NCBI RefSeq assembly: GCF_011075055.1
Contig: NC_058151.1
Span: 3,640,001 to 3,704,000 of the forward strand
Direction of reading: 5' to 3'
DNA: 64,000 nucleotides
Source of the DNA: Mangifera indica
Lineage: Eukaryota; Streptophyta; Magnoliopsida; Sapindales; Anacardiaceae
Position 1 is the stretch's first letter, and the number at the start of each line of letters is the position of its first letter. Shown piece after piece: positions 37,691 to 49,420 of the stretch. A program made the position numbers and the translations under genes. The notes under the pieces were generated by a model. That model saw only the letters and a list, made by a program, of their open reading frames with translations. It searched no databases and had not been told where the DNA came from.

Positions 37691-38700
37691 AATAATCATA
37701 TTTATACCAAGTTAATGCACAAAATGAAATTATTAGTTTTTAAAATTTTGAAAGAAAAATGAGATAAATTTATATATTTTTTAATATTATTATTAAAATG
37801 ATAATTTTTTTTAACTATAACTAAAAATTTTAACACAATTTAAGCATATAGGTCAAACTTTCATTTTTTTTAAAAAAATTGATAGGTATAAGTTTAAAAT
37901 TGCATTAAATCTTTGGTGGTAGCAAGTCTTTTGGCCTTATTAGAAATATATAGTACGACACCGGACTAAAAGAATGGAGCACTAACAAATATTACGATCT
38001 CATCAATCTTCCAAAGAAAGTATCAAAAGTAAATCTTTTAGAAGGAAAGTGGAAGCTGGCTCCTTTAACCTTAATATTATTCCAAGTCTGACGAATCTTC
38101 ACTATAATAAGGCCTTTGAGGTAGAAGCACGTTTGCCTCACCCTTACGGATCAAGCACCTGCTCCTACAATCAACCAAAATTAACAAAATCAAAATAAAT
38201 AAATAAATTTAAAATCAACAAATTCAAACTCGAGAAGAATATTTTTGATTCTAGAAAGCATTCCAGAGCGGTTGATCAAGTTTTTGTTAATATTTTGTGT
38301 AATTGGATCTATTTGCTTTTTTGAGACAAATAGAGTCACACATTTGCTTGTAAAATAATTATGAATAATATTATACATATCCACTTTACATATACACTTA
38401 TGTATATCATCATGTGATTAGATATTACTTTATAAGTGAGCAATTATGAGACACTCAATGGTAATCAGTATACTACTGTACAAGCATTGATGTTTATATA
38501 AATTAGCTAAATTTTCAGAAATTTCGTTACAAACATGAAATTAAGGTGGTCAAAAGCAAGAGATGCTACCTGCTTGTTTAATTAAAGAAGGTTATACTCT
38601 TAAAATTGCACAATACAGCAATGAGATAAATAGTATTTGATTGCAAGTCAGATGCTAAGTAGAGTAAGGGCACATGAAACACCAAGCCAGATTAATAAAT

Positions 38701-40009
38701 TCAAATGGGTACCTGGCTATGCGAAATTTGCTTCTTCTTGAAAGCAAACACGACAACAACAAGGGCAAATACTAGCGGGAAAAGGGATGGGCTGTAACTG
38801 TTCTTCACTTTTGCAACAGCTAAAATATATTGACTGAATGAAATAACTAATTGGACCACAGAGAAGGCAACCTCCACCCACGCAAGTTCCCTCTCAGCTC
38901 TTTGTTTATACGCTGCAGTGTTTCTTTTCCTGATAAAAGCATATATGGTTATAATAAAACCAAAGGCTGACAAGACAAATGCAGCAAGAAGAAAATTCTT
39001 GTTGCTTTTTCCATATTCATCCAACACCACTGATATTGCCTCCATGACAAGGAAAAACACAGAAAGAAACCTCCAACCCTGTGATTCATATTTAGACCAC
39101 AAATCATGTGATTCGGATTCAAACCACCAACCCTGTGATTCAGATTCAGACCACCTCAAACCCTGTAATTCAGATTCAGACCACCTCAAACCCTCTAAAT
39201 CATCTGCTTCGACTATAAAATCGGCAGAAAGCCCGACCACAGCAGGCATTTTAACTTCCTCTACCTGCGATTCAGATTAGGAGATTAAGGTTACATATAA
39301 CATATACAGCAATAAAACTATATATAATTAAGAGCATCTTATTTTCTCAATTCGTTAATCAATGAAATTACTAAATTTCTCATAATTAACCAGCTGCTTC
39401 CTTCAGTAATATCTCAATCATCAAACACTCCAATATCTAAGAAAGAGTAAGATGAATATGATAAAAATTGAATGCATTTCAATTGCCTGGGATTGAAAGG
39501 GCTAGTTAAAAACCAAAAGACAGAGTGAACTTTCATTCACCATTACTACAAGACGGGGCTGGCCAGAGAATATATGACAATTAATATTCATTTTAGAGAA
39601 GTTGTACCATATATATATATTTTCTATCTTCTGACAGTATTGGAAGAAATTCATTTTAGAGAAGTTGTGCTATATTTTCCCACTTTCGCCAAACATCATT
39701 AACCAAGCAAGAACCTTCAAATTGACTTGAAAGTTAATTAAGCACGATATGGGCAACAGTTGTTTAGCCTATATGAGTACTGTGTATGATCCGTATTAAG
39801 CAGATATCATTTGACCCAATAAATGATAATTTTCTTAACATTTTATATGTTATTAGACACGTCAATTGGACCGGGCTAAATGGAGGTCCGGCCCGAAGCA
39901 CGAAAAAAGGCCCGGGCACGATAAAACCCGGTCCGGCACTGTAGAGTGTCGGGCCGGGCCTAGGGGTTTAATATTAGGCCCATGGGCTGGCCCGGCCCGG
40001 CCCAATACT

Positions 40010-40093
<84 letters not shown>

Positions 40094-41271
40094 TTTTTTT
40101 TTTTTCTTAGACAATAGAAGCAAATCTTGGCTTCTGCTGCCTTGCCGCCTTGGTCTACTTCTGCCTTGGCAGAAGCAGATTTATGCTTCTGCCAGACAGG
40201 AGCCTCTACAAAATTTTTTTTTAAAATTTTTTTTTAAATAAATCTATTTTATTTCCTTTTATTTTCACTTTTATTTATAAATCTTTTAATCACTCAATTT
40301 CAATTATTGCATTATATTTTCAATTTCATTAACTCTCTTTCAAAAAATATCTAAATTCGTAAATAATAATTATTTATTTTTGAAGAATTCAGAGATTTAA
40401 ATATAAAAGATGAATAGATAAATATTATATAGTAGATATATTTTATTTATGTTTTGTAATTTATACCTATATAAATTAATTTATTTATACTATGTTATCA
40501 ATTTATAATATTTTTCATCATATAACTACGGTATTCCTCCGTCACAAGTGAGAGGTTATAAATAAAATATTCGGGATACTGTTATCGGTTTTAATAATTG
40601 AAAAAAATTTATGTTAAAAAATGTTAATTAAAAATTAAAAAAAAATGGTTAAATGGGCCGGGCCGGCCCGATTAAAGCCCAACCCGGCCCGACCCGATTA
40701 AAGCCCAACCCGGCCCGACCCGATTAAGGCCCGTTATTATATGGGTCGGGCCTTGGGCCTTTATATTTTAATGGGTCGGCTCGGTCCAAAGGCCCGTTAC
40801 TGTTTAGACCTTAGGCCCGGAACTGCCCATTAGCCCGATGGGCCGAATCGGAGCCAGCCCGGCTCATTGACATCTCTATATGTTATATCAACCTGTTCAT
40901 ATTCAGGAGATATATCTGGCAATTTCTCCAAAATATCTTCAACGATATCCTCTACAAGTCCGTCGTCGGGCCTATCAATAAAACAAAAGGAAACAGAAGT
41001 GACTAATAAGTAGATCACAAAGAGACATAGACAACATAATTCTTATTCCAATAGGCGGGAAAACATTTCCTAATAAATTCTATTTTCAACGTTATTGACC
41101 AAAAGTAATTAAAAAAATTATATTTCATATCTTAACAATGCCAGTAAACAGCTTCAAGTATTCCTTACCTCAATGATAAAGTAGAACCAATAGTCTTTCA
41201 ATTTAATAAATTTAACTCTAAAATATTGATCTGCAGTGGAACTTGTTCATAAAATCTTCAAAAACTGAATG

Positions 41272-41344
<73 letters not shown>

Positions 41345-41872
41345 CTGCATCTTGACAAAAACAAAATAAGCATAAAGTGAAAGCATAATGTAAGAAGAGA
41401 AGTTTCACCTAATAGCATCTGCAGAAAAGCCAGAAATATTTGCTGCTTCTTTCAAAGCATCTCTCCATCTTGTTAATCTTTCTGGGTTCTCCTTATAACG
41501 TTCTTCAACCCGACTAAATCCATGCCCAAAGCTCCCAGTCTGATTCTTTACATCAACTGGATCTACGTGATAGTATACTGGTATTACTACCTGGCCGTAT
41601 AAGCGTCGGCATCCAAGAATCTTTTCAAGCTCTTCAAGAAACGATTTAGAAGAAGCGTAGTTTTCCGAGAAAACGACAACTGATATCTTTGATTTTTCAA
41701 TAGCATGCAAAGTTTCTTCTCCACGAACAAGTTTATCATCGATGAAAATCTTAATCTTATCGTCAAGCAAAGCTTCATTGAGGCGATCGATAAAATGGCG
41801 GACATCTTCATCCCTAAAACTAAGGTAAACATCATGCTCAAATCGAGTAGTTAAAGAAGAAGAAGCAGCCAT
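38701..41872 (-). CDS. TIR-linker-transmembrane protein, unit C, 3 exons, 368 aa
   Basis: Exons: 41872-41409, 40971-40893 and 39264-38701, GT-AG and open throughout. The TIR domain (1-155) is diverged from units A and E: RDEDVRHFIDRL replaces the usual GVDTR..SHL, so the AE-interface Ser-His pair is lost; four residues are missing after the BB loop (DDKLVRGEETLH); and SSKSFLEELEK replaces the usual WCL-x-EL, although its glutamate (81) remains. The linker reads GLVEDIVEDILEKLPDI. Exon 3 starts VEEVKMPAVVGLSADF, a part absent from A and E, then has several SESE(L/S)QG(L/W)RW-type repeats and the same four membrane segments. A 1025-bp hAT-type element lies in intron 2 and a TA microsatellite in intron 1; neither disrupts the frame. 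Function inferred as for unit A; NADase activity is less certain. Confidence 0.78.
39854..40878. mobile_element. hAT-type non-autonomous element, 1025 bp, in intron 2 of unit C
   Basis: A perfect 8-bp target duplication TATGTTAT (39846-39853 and 40879-40886) bounds it. The ends are inverted: TAGACACGTCAATTGGACCGGGC and the complement of TAGAGATGTCAATGAGCCGGGC. Unit E has the empty site (TTTATATGTTATACCAACC near 62632). Both ends are packed with GGCCCG/GGGCC motifs, and a TA array (40013-40089) lies near the left end. It contains no transposase. Confidence 0.88.
40013..40089. repeat. (TA)n microsatellite inside the hAT element
   Basis: About 76 bp of uninterrupted TA followed by a T-rich run. 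Confidence 0.9.
41273..41341. repeat. (TA)n microsatellite in intron 1 of unit C
   Basis: About 68 bp of TA. The same spot in unit D (about 45860) has only about 12 bp, so the array has expanded here. Confidence 0.9.
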
Positions 41873-42324
41873 CAAGTTCGATGGTGAGAGATTCTACAGA
41901 TAATCGACTGACACAATTTGGAAGAAGAGGAAGGGGAAGCCGAGAGAGAAGTAGACTTTAGCTTCGGCCCTTCGGGATAAAATAATATAAAACCTGTTGT
42001 AAGTAAGGAATAATTGAGAGAAATAAGTGAAAGAGAGAAAGAGTAATTTTTATGTATAAATCTGGATGCTTAATTTACAGAGTGAGCGGGGCTATTTATA
42101 AGCATTTTGGTCGCTCCTCAAGTAAAGAAAAATGGGTAATTTGCAAGGCATTTAATGTGTTTACATTAACTTTTTAGCCAAAGTCTTTTCATGTGGCCTC
42201 ACATATAACAAAACCAGGTTTCCTTGCATTTTCTGGCCTGCCAAAGAACTATTTCCCACCTAAGGTTAGGTGAAAAGACAAACACACGCACATGAGTTCT
42301 TGAAAATTGATCTTTTTGAAAGAC

Positions 42325-45300
42325 GCCTCCAACCCTGTGATTCAGATTCAGAGTCAGAGATTAAGGTTACATATAACATATACAGCTATAAAACGATATA
42401 TAATTAAGAGCTTCCTTCAGTAATTGGTATATCTCAATCATCAAACACTCCAATATCTAAGAAAGAGTAAGATAAATATGATAAAAATTGAATGTACTTC
42501 AATTGACCGGGATTGAAAGGGCTAGTTAAAAACCAAAAGACAAAGAAAATAATATAAAATGAAAATAAGTAAACTTTCATTCACCATTACCACAAGACGG
42601 GGGCCTGGCAGAGAATATGACAATTAATATTCATTTTAGAGAAGTTGTGCCATATATATTTTCTGTCTTCTGATACTATTGGAAGAAATTCATTTTATAG
42701 AAGTTGTGCTATATTTTCCCACTTTCGCCAAGCATCATTAACCAAGTAAGAATGAAATACCCAAAACAAATGTTCATGGGGGTAAAAGTTGCTTATTAGG
42801 AAGGTCTAACCCAAAATAGCAATTTGTGAAGAATTATGGGGTTTTGTAAATGTATAAGTGTAAGTATAGGGTTTAAAGAGAAAGTTTCCTTTAACTTATT
42901 AAATAAGCCATTAAGCTTTCTTCTTCTACGAGGAAAAACAGAAAGCGCAGAGGAGAAGAGAGAAAAGAGAGAAAAGGAGAGAAGAAAAGAAAGGAGAAAG
43001 AAAAAGAGAAAAAAAAGGGGAAAGAAAAAGAAAGAAGAGAAAGGAGAAGAGGAAATTGATAGAAAAATAAGGATAAGGTACCAAATTTTCATCTAATAAA
43101 CTCTAGGGTTTGAAATCACTATTCAAATTGAGGATTTTCAAATTTTAACTATGTTGCTTCAAATTGGTACGAATAGGTGAAGAAAGAGGAAGATTGATAA
43201 AGAAAAAACAGCATCAATTTTGGGTCTACCCAAATTGTAAGTGGAAAACAAACCTTGAACTATATTTTTTTTTAAATCATACAAACTTATGTTTTTGTTT
43301 TCAATCCTTGATAAATGGTATTATGAATTTTATTATGCATGTTGTTGATTTTCATTTTGAGTAACTGTAAAGGCAACTTAAATTCAACGTTGTGTATTAT
43401 TGTAAATTTGAATGTTAAATTAATTGAAGTTATATGTGTGTGGCTGCGAGCAAAAGTCAATTAATTCAGTAATGACTGGTTGAAATTCTGAATATTTAAT
43501 TATTGATGTTGAGTAGTTGTAGAGTTGAAAGGCATTTAAGTAGTTCTATGGGTGATTGAGATTTGTTGAATGTTAATTGATTTAATGTTTATGTAGCTTT
43601 AAAGTTGAAAGTATTTAATTCAATTCTACAGGTGACTGAAATTTTTTTATGTTAATTGATTTAACGTTGTATGTAGCTGTAGAACTGAAAGATATTTAAA
43701 TATAGTTCTATGGGGGCTTCAAATGGTTATATGTTATTTGAATTGATGTTTGTGAGCATGTAGAATTGAAGGTGATTTAAATCCAATTTATGGATGACTA
43801 CAGTTGCTAAATAATTTATTTATTTATTAATGAGTGTATAACAGTAGAGTTGAAAAAACCTTAATTCAGTGATGAATATGACTATATTGTTGAATGCTAT
43901 CAAATTGGTATTGTAGTGGGGTGTAGAATTGAATATTGTTAATTTAATATAGCGAGGTCATGGTTACCTAATGATGATTATTCTAAGATTTTATTATTGA
44001 GTTATTAAATTATGAATATGGTATTAAGAAAATTATGTTGTTGCATATCTGGTGATTAGTTGCTCTGCTTGTGCAGTATTTTATGTCAGGTATGACAGAT
44101 TTTCAGTTGCTTTGCTTCCATAATATTTCACTTCAGGTATGACAGATGTTAGTTGGTCTACCTGTGCAGTATTTTATGATAGGTATGACAAATTTTTAAT
44201 TGCTCTGCCTGTGTAGTATTTTACCCCAGACATGACAGATTTCAATTGCTCTATCCAAGCAAAACTCAGCATGTTAGATATGACAGTTCTTTCTCGCTCT
44301 ATTCGTGTTGGGGACATCCACTGGGTATGATAGATTTCTCCTTGAGAATATTAGTAGTGATGTACAACTTAAGTTATTGTATTGGCGAAAGGTTCATAAA
44401 TAAATAAAGAAAATAAAAATATGAGTTATTGACAATCAAATCTTCTTTTTAAAGATGATATTTTCTAAGCATAATTTTATCACTCATGCAATGTGTGTTC
44501 CTTTAAATTTATTCAGAATATTGAGTATGCATAGAAATTGTTGGCAACCTCATTGCCATAAGTGTGTTACCATATAAAGAAAAATATATTTGCATGTGGT
44601 CATGAATTTTGTTTATTGGTAAATGCAACTTTTGAAATATTTTGGGAGGTTGTGGGTTCATTCAATGAGAATTACAATAATTAGTTCAAGAGTGATATTC
44701 CTAATTAATTTTAATTATTAACAGTAAATGATTTTAATTTAATAGTGATGTTTCTAATTATTTCTTTAGAAATTAAATATCTTTGAATGAGTTAATATAT
44801 GATAAACTCTTGTATATTTTTATTGATATATATGTCATATGCAACAATGTTTTATAAACTATCCACTCACTAAGCTTTTAGCTCACCTTTATAGAATTTT
44901 GCCCTCTAAGACCGTGTCGAGCAATGACTTACCCAAGGTTGTGCCACAATATGGCATCTTTAGTAGGTGTCCTAGTTTGCATACATATATTTGGGTTTTC
45001 TTTGAGAAACTTAGGAAACATTGAAGGCCAAAGGCCTAGTTAAACTATTTTCATGATTTTGAATGGAAATCAAGATGTAAAATTTTTGTTATGCATGTCA
45101 TAAGGTTGGAGGCCTAAGTAAAAGCTTATTTTGTGTTTTAATTTGAAATTAGACTGTTATTTTGTTGTATAATTACAGTAAGGTTAAAGACCTAGACATG
45201 ATGAAAAAAAAATTTTAATGTTATAGTTATGTGTGTAGCAAAATATTTAAAAATTTTATAGGATGCATCTCGATCTCCTAAATCCCATAAGAGCGTTGGG

Positions 45301-46412
45301 TGTTATGGGGTTAGAGAGTTGAGACGGTTCTGTCAAAGAACCTTCAAATTGACTTGAAAGTTAATTGAATACAATATGGGCAAGAGTTGTTTAGCCTGTA
45401 TCAGTAATGTGTGTGATCCGTATTATGCATATATCATTTGACCGAATACATGATAATTTTTTTAACATTTTTTATGTTACACTAACCAGTTTAGTCGGGT
45501 CTATCAATCTCTTCCTAATATCTTCAACGATTTCCTCTATAAGTGGGGACTCGGCCGATCAATAATAACAAAAGGAAACAGAAGTGAGTATTAAGGAGAA
45601 CACAAAGAGACAAAGACAGCATAATTCTTATTCCAATAGGCACGAAAACATTTCCTAATAAATTCTATTTTCAACGTTATTGACCAAAAGTAATTACAAC
45701 CTTGACATGTCATATCTTTAACAATACAATAAACAGCTGCAAGTATCACTTACCCCAATGATCAAGTAGAACGAATAGCTTTCAGTTTAATAAATTTAAC
45801 TCTAAAATATTGATCTGCAGTGGAACTTGATCATAAAATCTTCAAAAATTGAATGAAATATATATATATTTTCTATAGCTTGACAAAAACAAAATAAGCA
45901 TAAAGTGAAAGTATAATGTAAGAAGAGAAGTTTCACCAAGTAGGAACTGAATAAAACCCAGAAATATTTGTTGCTTCTTTCAAAGCATCTCTCTATCTCG
46001 TTAATCTCTCTGGGTTCTCCTTATAACGTTCTTCAACCCGACTAAATCCAAGCCCAAAGCTCCCAGTCAGATTCCTTACATCTACTGGATCTACGTGATA
46101 GTATACTGGTATTACTACCAGGCCGTATAAACGTCGGCATTCCGAGAAAACGACAACTGATATCTTTGATTCTTCAATAGCATGAGGAAGAGATAGCGGA
46201 ATATCTTCTTGAGGAAGAATTCCATCATCGATGAAAGTCTTAATCTTATCTTCTTAAGGAAGAATTCTATCATCGATGAAAGTCTTAATCTTCTTGCGAA
46301 GTAAAGCTCTATTGAGATGACGGATAAAATTGAAGAGGACATCTACATCCAAATAACTAAGGAAAACATCACACTTAAATTGAGTAGTTAAAGAAGAAGA
46401 AGAAGAAGCCAT
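42325..46412 (-). pseudogene. TIR-transmembrane pseudogene, unit D, split by a solo LTR
   Basis: The TIR exon (46412-45950) is a close relative of unit C's. It has a tandem duplication of about 45 bp near 46211-46300 that repeats KTFIDDGILP and brings in a stop. A deletion of about 57 bp near 46138 removes the YASS..EELEK segment with the catalytic glutamate, and a TGG codon has become TAG near 45995. The linker part (about 45480-45560) is scrambled. The intron is interrupted at 42753-45335 by the solo LTR. Of the third exon only the Ser-Glu repeat start remains (about 42325-42365); the membrane segments are gone. It cannot make a protein. Confidence 0.85.
42753..45335. mobile_element. Solo LTR, 2583 bp, inside TIR pseudogene D
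   Basis: It starts TGAAATACCC and ends GGTTCTGTCA, with a perfect 5-bp duplication AAGAA (42748-42752 and 45336-45340). Units A, C and E show the empty site CCAAGTAAGAACCTTC or close variants. Inside are a purine-rich block (about 42940-43070) and an imperfect tandem array at about 44050-44330 of units like GTGCAGTATTTTATGTCAGG + TATGACAGAT. It has no coding sequence and is not the same family as the LTR at 19429. Confidence 0.85.
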
Positions 46413-47068
46413 CAAGTTCGAAGATAAGAGATTCTAAAGATAATCCACTGACCCAAATGGGAAGAAGAAGAGGGAGAGGAAGCCGACAGAGAAGTAGATT
46501 TTACGCCGGAGGTTCAATCGATGACCAGATAATCGACTGACCCTTCGGGGATAAAATTATATAAAAACACCTTCGGGTAAGTTTCGTTGTATTTTATGGC
46601 CGCCTCATCAGGCGAAAGCTTCCTGCCCCGGCTTCCAACTGTTTCTTCTTTTGTTTTATGGCACGTTGACCATTGAAGACAACTGTACCTTCCAGATTTT
46701 GAAAATTATAACTGAACATGCTATTAATATTTTAACAGTGAAAACCTAAGGACTAGTAATTGTATAGAGGTGTGAAAAAATTTGGTTGTAAATGCTTTTA
46801 CAAAGGTTGATACAAAAATAATTACTAGATTCTCTCAAGAATATAAGTAATGAGCTTAGAGAGAGAGAGTTCTTTTTAGAAGGATAAGAATATGATTTTT
46901 CCATGTATGATGTCTAAACTATTCCCCATCAAATTATGTTCAATTTATACTTATATAACCATTGGATGGGCTAAAAGATCCATTGAGTTTCGAAAAGGAC
47001 ATTTTCTTCATGAATCCGCACGATACACAAGCATGTTACCATGATATACTAGCGTTTACCACTTAAAT
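46413..47068. other. Upstream region of unit D and duplication junction
   Basis: The first 150 bp resemble the region upstream of unit C (AGATAATCGACTGACC, CTTCGGGATAAAAT-like), so they are likely shared promoter/leader sequence. The rest has no gene. At about 47068 the sequence switches abruptly to ceramide kinase intron 9, which is the left breakpoint of the duplicated block. Confidence 0.6.
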
Positions 47069-48174
47069 TTCCTCTTTCAAGCTCTCATGATTTTTCCTTT
47101 TTTCCTTTTAGGCCATATGAAGCTGAGGTAGCTTACCTAATGTTGAATCAAGAAAGACACATGCAGTCCCTGATAGGGGCCGTCGATTTGGTAGATTACA
47201 GACTTCAGGGAATCGAAATAAATCTGAGAGAGTGATTTGTCGTACGAATTGCAACATCTGCAACAAAAAGTCAAGTCATTCAATGCCTCACTCCTGTCCT
47301 AAAGAAACAAGATGGTTGCAATCCAAAGGACGTTTTCTTAGTGTTGGTGCTGCCATAATCTCAAACCGTAATGAAAGAGCACCCGATGGTTTGGTGGTTG
47401 ATGCACACCTTTCAGATGGTCTATTGCATCTCATATTGATTAAAGACTGTCCTCATGCGTTATATTTATGGTAAAATTAGGCCTTTCTCTTTCTAGCCTT
47501 ACATTTAACTTTATTATAAACCCTTGGATTCCTTCTTCAAATGCCATTTTCTATTTTTTAATATATTAGGGGTGTTTTCACTTTTATTAATGATATTAGA
47601 GTTGTTTCTTAAGTGGTAAAGCAGTTAATTTGCTTCAGTAAGACGCCGAGCATCAGTGACCTGCAAATCTTAGGAAGTCTTTAGCATACCTGGATAAGAA
47701 ATAATTATTGAACTGTTGTGCTATGTCTCCTGGATATTGTAAAGATGTCACAAACTCTATTTTAAGATTTAAAAACTTCATCCATCTACTGGTATAAATA
47801 ATTCAGTTTCCCAAAGTTTCTCTTCTTGTGTCACAGTAATCTGGCATTAATTTCTTGCCGATTATCTGAATATTATGACAAATGATGCCTACAGGCACTT
47901 GACTGAGCTTGCAAGGAAAGGTGGAAACCCCCTTAACTTTGAGTTCGTGGAACATCACAAGTTACAATTTCTTAAAATCTTTTATGTTTCTTATTCTTTC
48001 GGAATAACCATGATCTAATTCCTATATTTTGTACAGACTCCAGCTTTCTCATTTACTTCTTCTGGAAATGATAGTGTCTGGAATATAGATGGCGAGCTCT
48101 TTCGAGCACACCAACTCTCTGCTCAAGTATTCCAAGGCTTTATTAGCTTATTTGCATCCGGTCCCGAAGTTTAG
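47069..48174 (+). pseudogene. Truncated ceramide kinase pseudogene (exons 10-12 only)
   Basis: Counterparts of exon 10 (47112-47470), exon 11 (47895-47961) and exon 12 (48037-48174) are present; exons 1-9 are missing because the duplication began in intron 9. Exon 10 has a 1-base deletion (TTACCTAATG for TTACCTTGATG), so its frame shifts after about nine codons, and the exon 11 donor GT has become TT (CACAAGTTACAA). The remaining coding sequence is otherwise similar to the functional gene, including the CX3CX2C motif, which points to a fairly recent duplication. Confidence 0.93.
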
Positions 48175-48366
48175 TAGACAACCATCTGTGAGAGTCTCTG
48201 CAAAGAATCTCAAACCTATGTACAACACTCAGCTAATTTCAATTGATTTAGTTTTTGTAACATATCCAGACTGAGAGGCTTCTGAAAATTGGCCTTATTT
48301 AAGTGGCCTTTAGTTTTAACCACTCTGTGTCATTGTTGGCTAGAAGGGTTAAGATTCTTCTAGGAT

Positions 48367-48729
48367 TAAGGCTAGATTCGAGTTAAACTCAAGTTTGAGC
48401 TCAAACTTGACTCAATTTGTTTGGAATTGAACTTAAGCTTAAGCTCAGACTTGTCGAGTTTGTTTCAAATAAGCTCGAGTTCGGCTCGTTTTAAAAGAGT
48501 CAACTTTTAGTTCAGTTTGAGTTCAAATTTTTAATTAGCTCGTTATTAAAATAACGTTATTTTAATATATATTGATCAAAACAATATCGTTTTATATCAA
48601 AATTTTTAGTTCGTGAGTTTGACGAGTTAAACACTCCAAAACTCGAACTTGAGCTCAAAAATGTTGAAGTTTCAAACTTGAACTCGTTTGAGCTTAGCTT
48701 GTTTTGGGTTCGATTTGAATCCGACCCTA
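48367..48729. mobile_element. hAT-type MITE, 363 bp
   Basis: It inserted in the duplicate only; the sister site near 6478 reads AGGATTATCCTGCC. The ends are TAAGGCTAGATTCGAG and, inverted, TAGGGTCGGATTCAAATCG. The flanks TCTAGGAT and TCTAACAT form an 8-bp duplication with two mismatches. The inside has many GAGCTCRAACTTG-type motifs and a central ATCGTTTTATATCAAAA, shared with the element at 53445-53719. Confidence 0.7.
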
Positions 48730-49420
48730 TCTAACATTATCCTGCCTCAAAAATAAACAATAAGCAAAAAAGAATTAAGTAAAGTTTTGTGTTGTCTCAG
48801 TTGGCATCAATGTGAAGATTGATTTTCTATTTGGAAGATTGCTGTTAACAAGCCTTAAAACAAGACCCTATCTAACATTCTATAGTATTTGCTTATTGAA
48901 AGTTTCGAATTCAATCTAAATTTAAACACAATTCAGTTCAATTTTAAATGTAATTCAATTCAATCGAACTGTTTCGGCTGTGTGAATGAGTCCAGCTCCT
49001 AAAATTACTCACACATGTATAAGAAATTTACAATTATTTATAGGACAAATGATATTATTTTAATTAATAAGAATGTTCAATTTGAATAAAGCTAAAGTAA
49101 ATTAGAATAAGAGAGATTTAAAGGATTCGTCGGATTGAATTTTCAAACACTCTGTTGACTTGGCTCCATCCCAGAGGGGTCCATACGGTGCTTGGAATTG
49201 ACTAAGTGAAAATTCCAAGAATGGAGATGATTTCCAAGAATTTGTAACATCCATTCACAGTTGGGTTGACAGAGACTATTATGGAAAGACTCATCGCCCG
49301 AAGTCTTCACTTGACTTCTGTGAAATAGCAACAACCCCCACCTTTTCATCTTGGGAATAGTCAATGCCACAACCCCATAAAAACAGCCTTCTCCTTCAAC
49401 ACTAACTCAGAGTTCTTGCA

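Noticed and set aside
42836..43096. Lys/Glu/Arg-rich 86-codon frame
   Set aside because: A purine-rich low-complexity tract inside a solo LTR.
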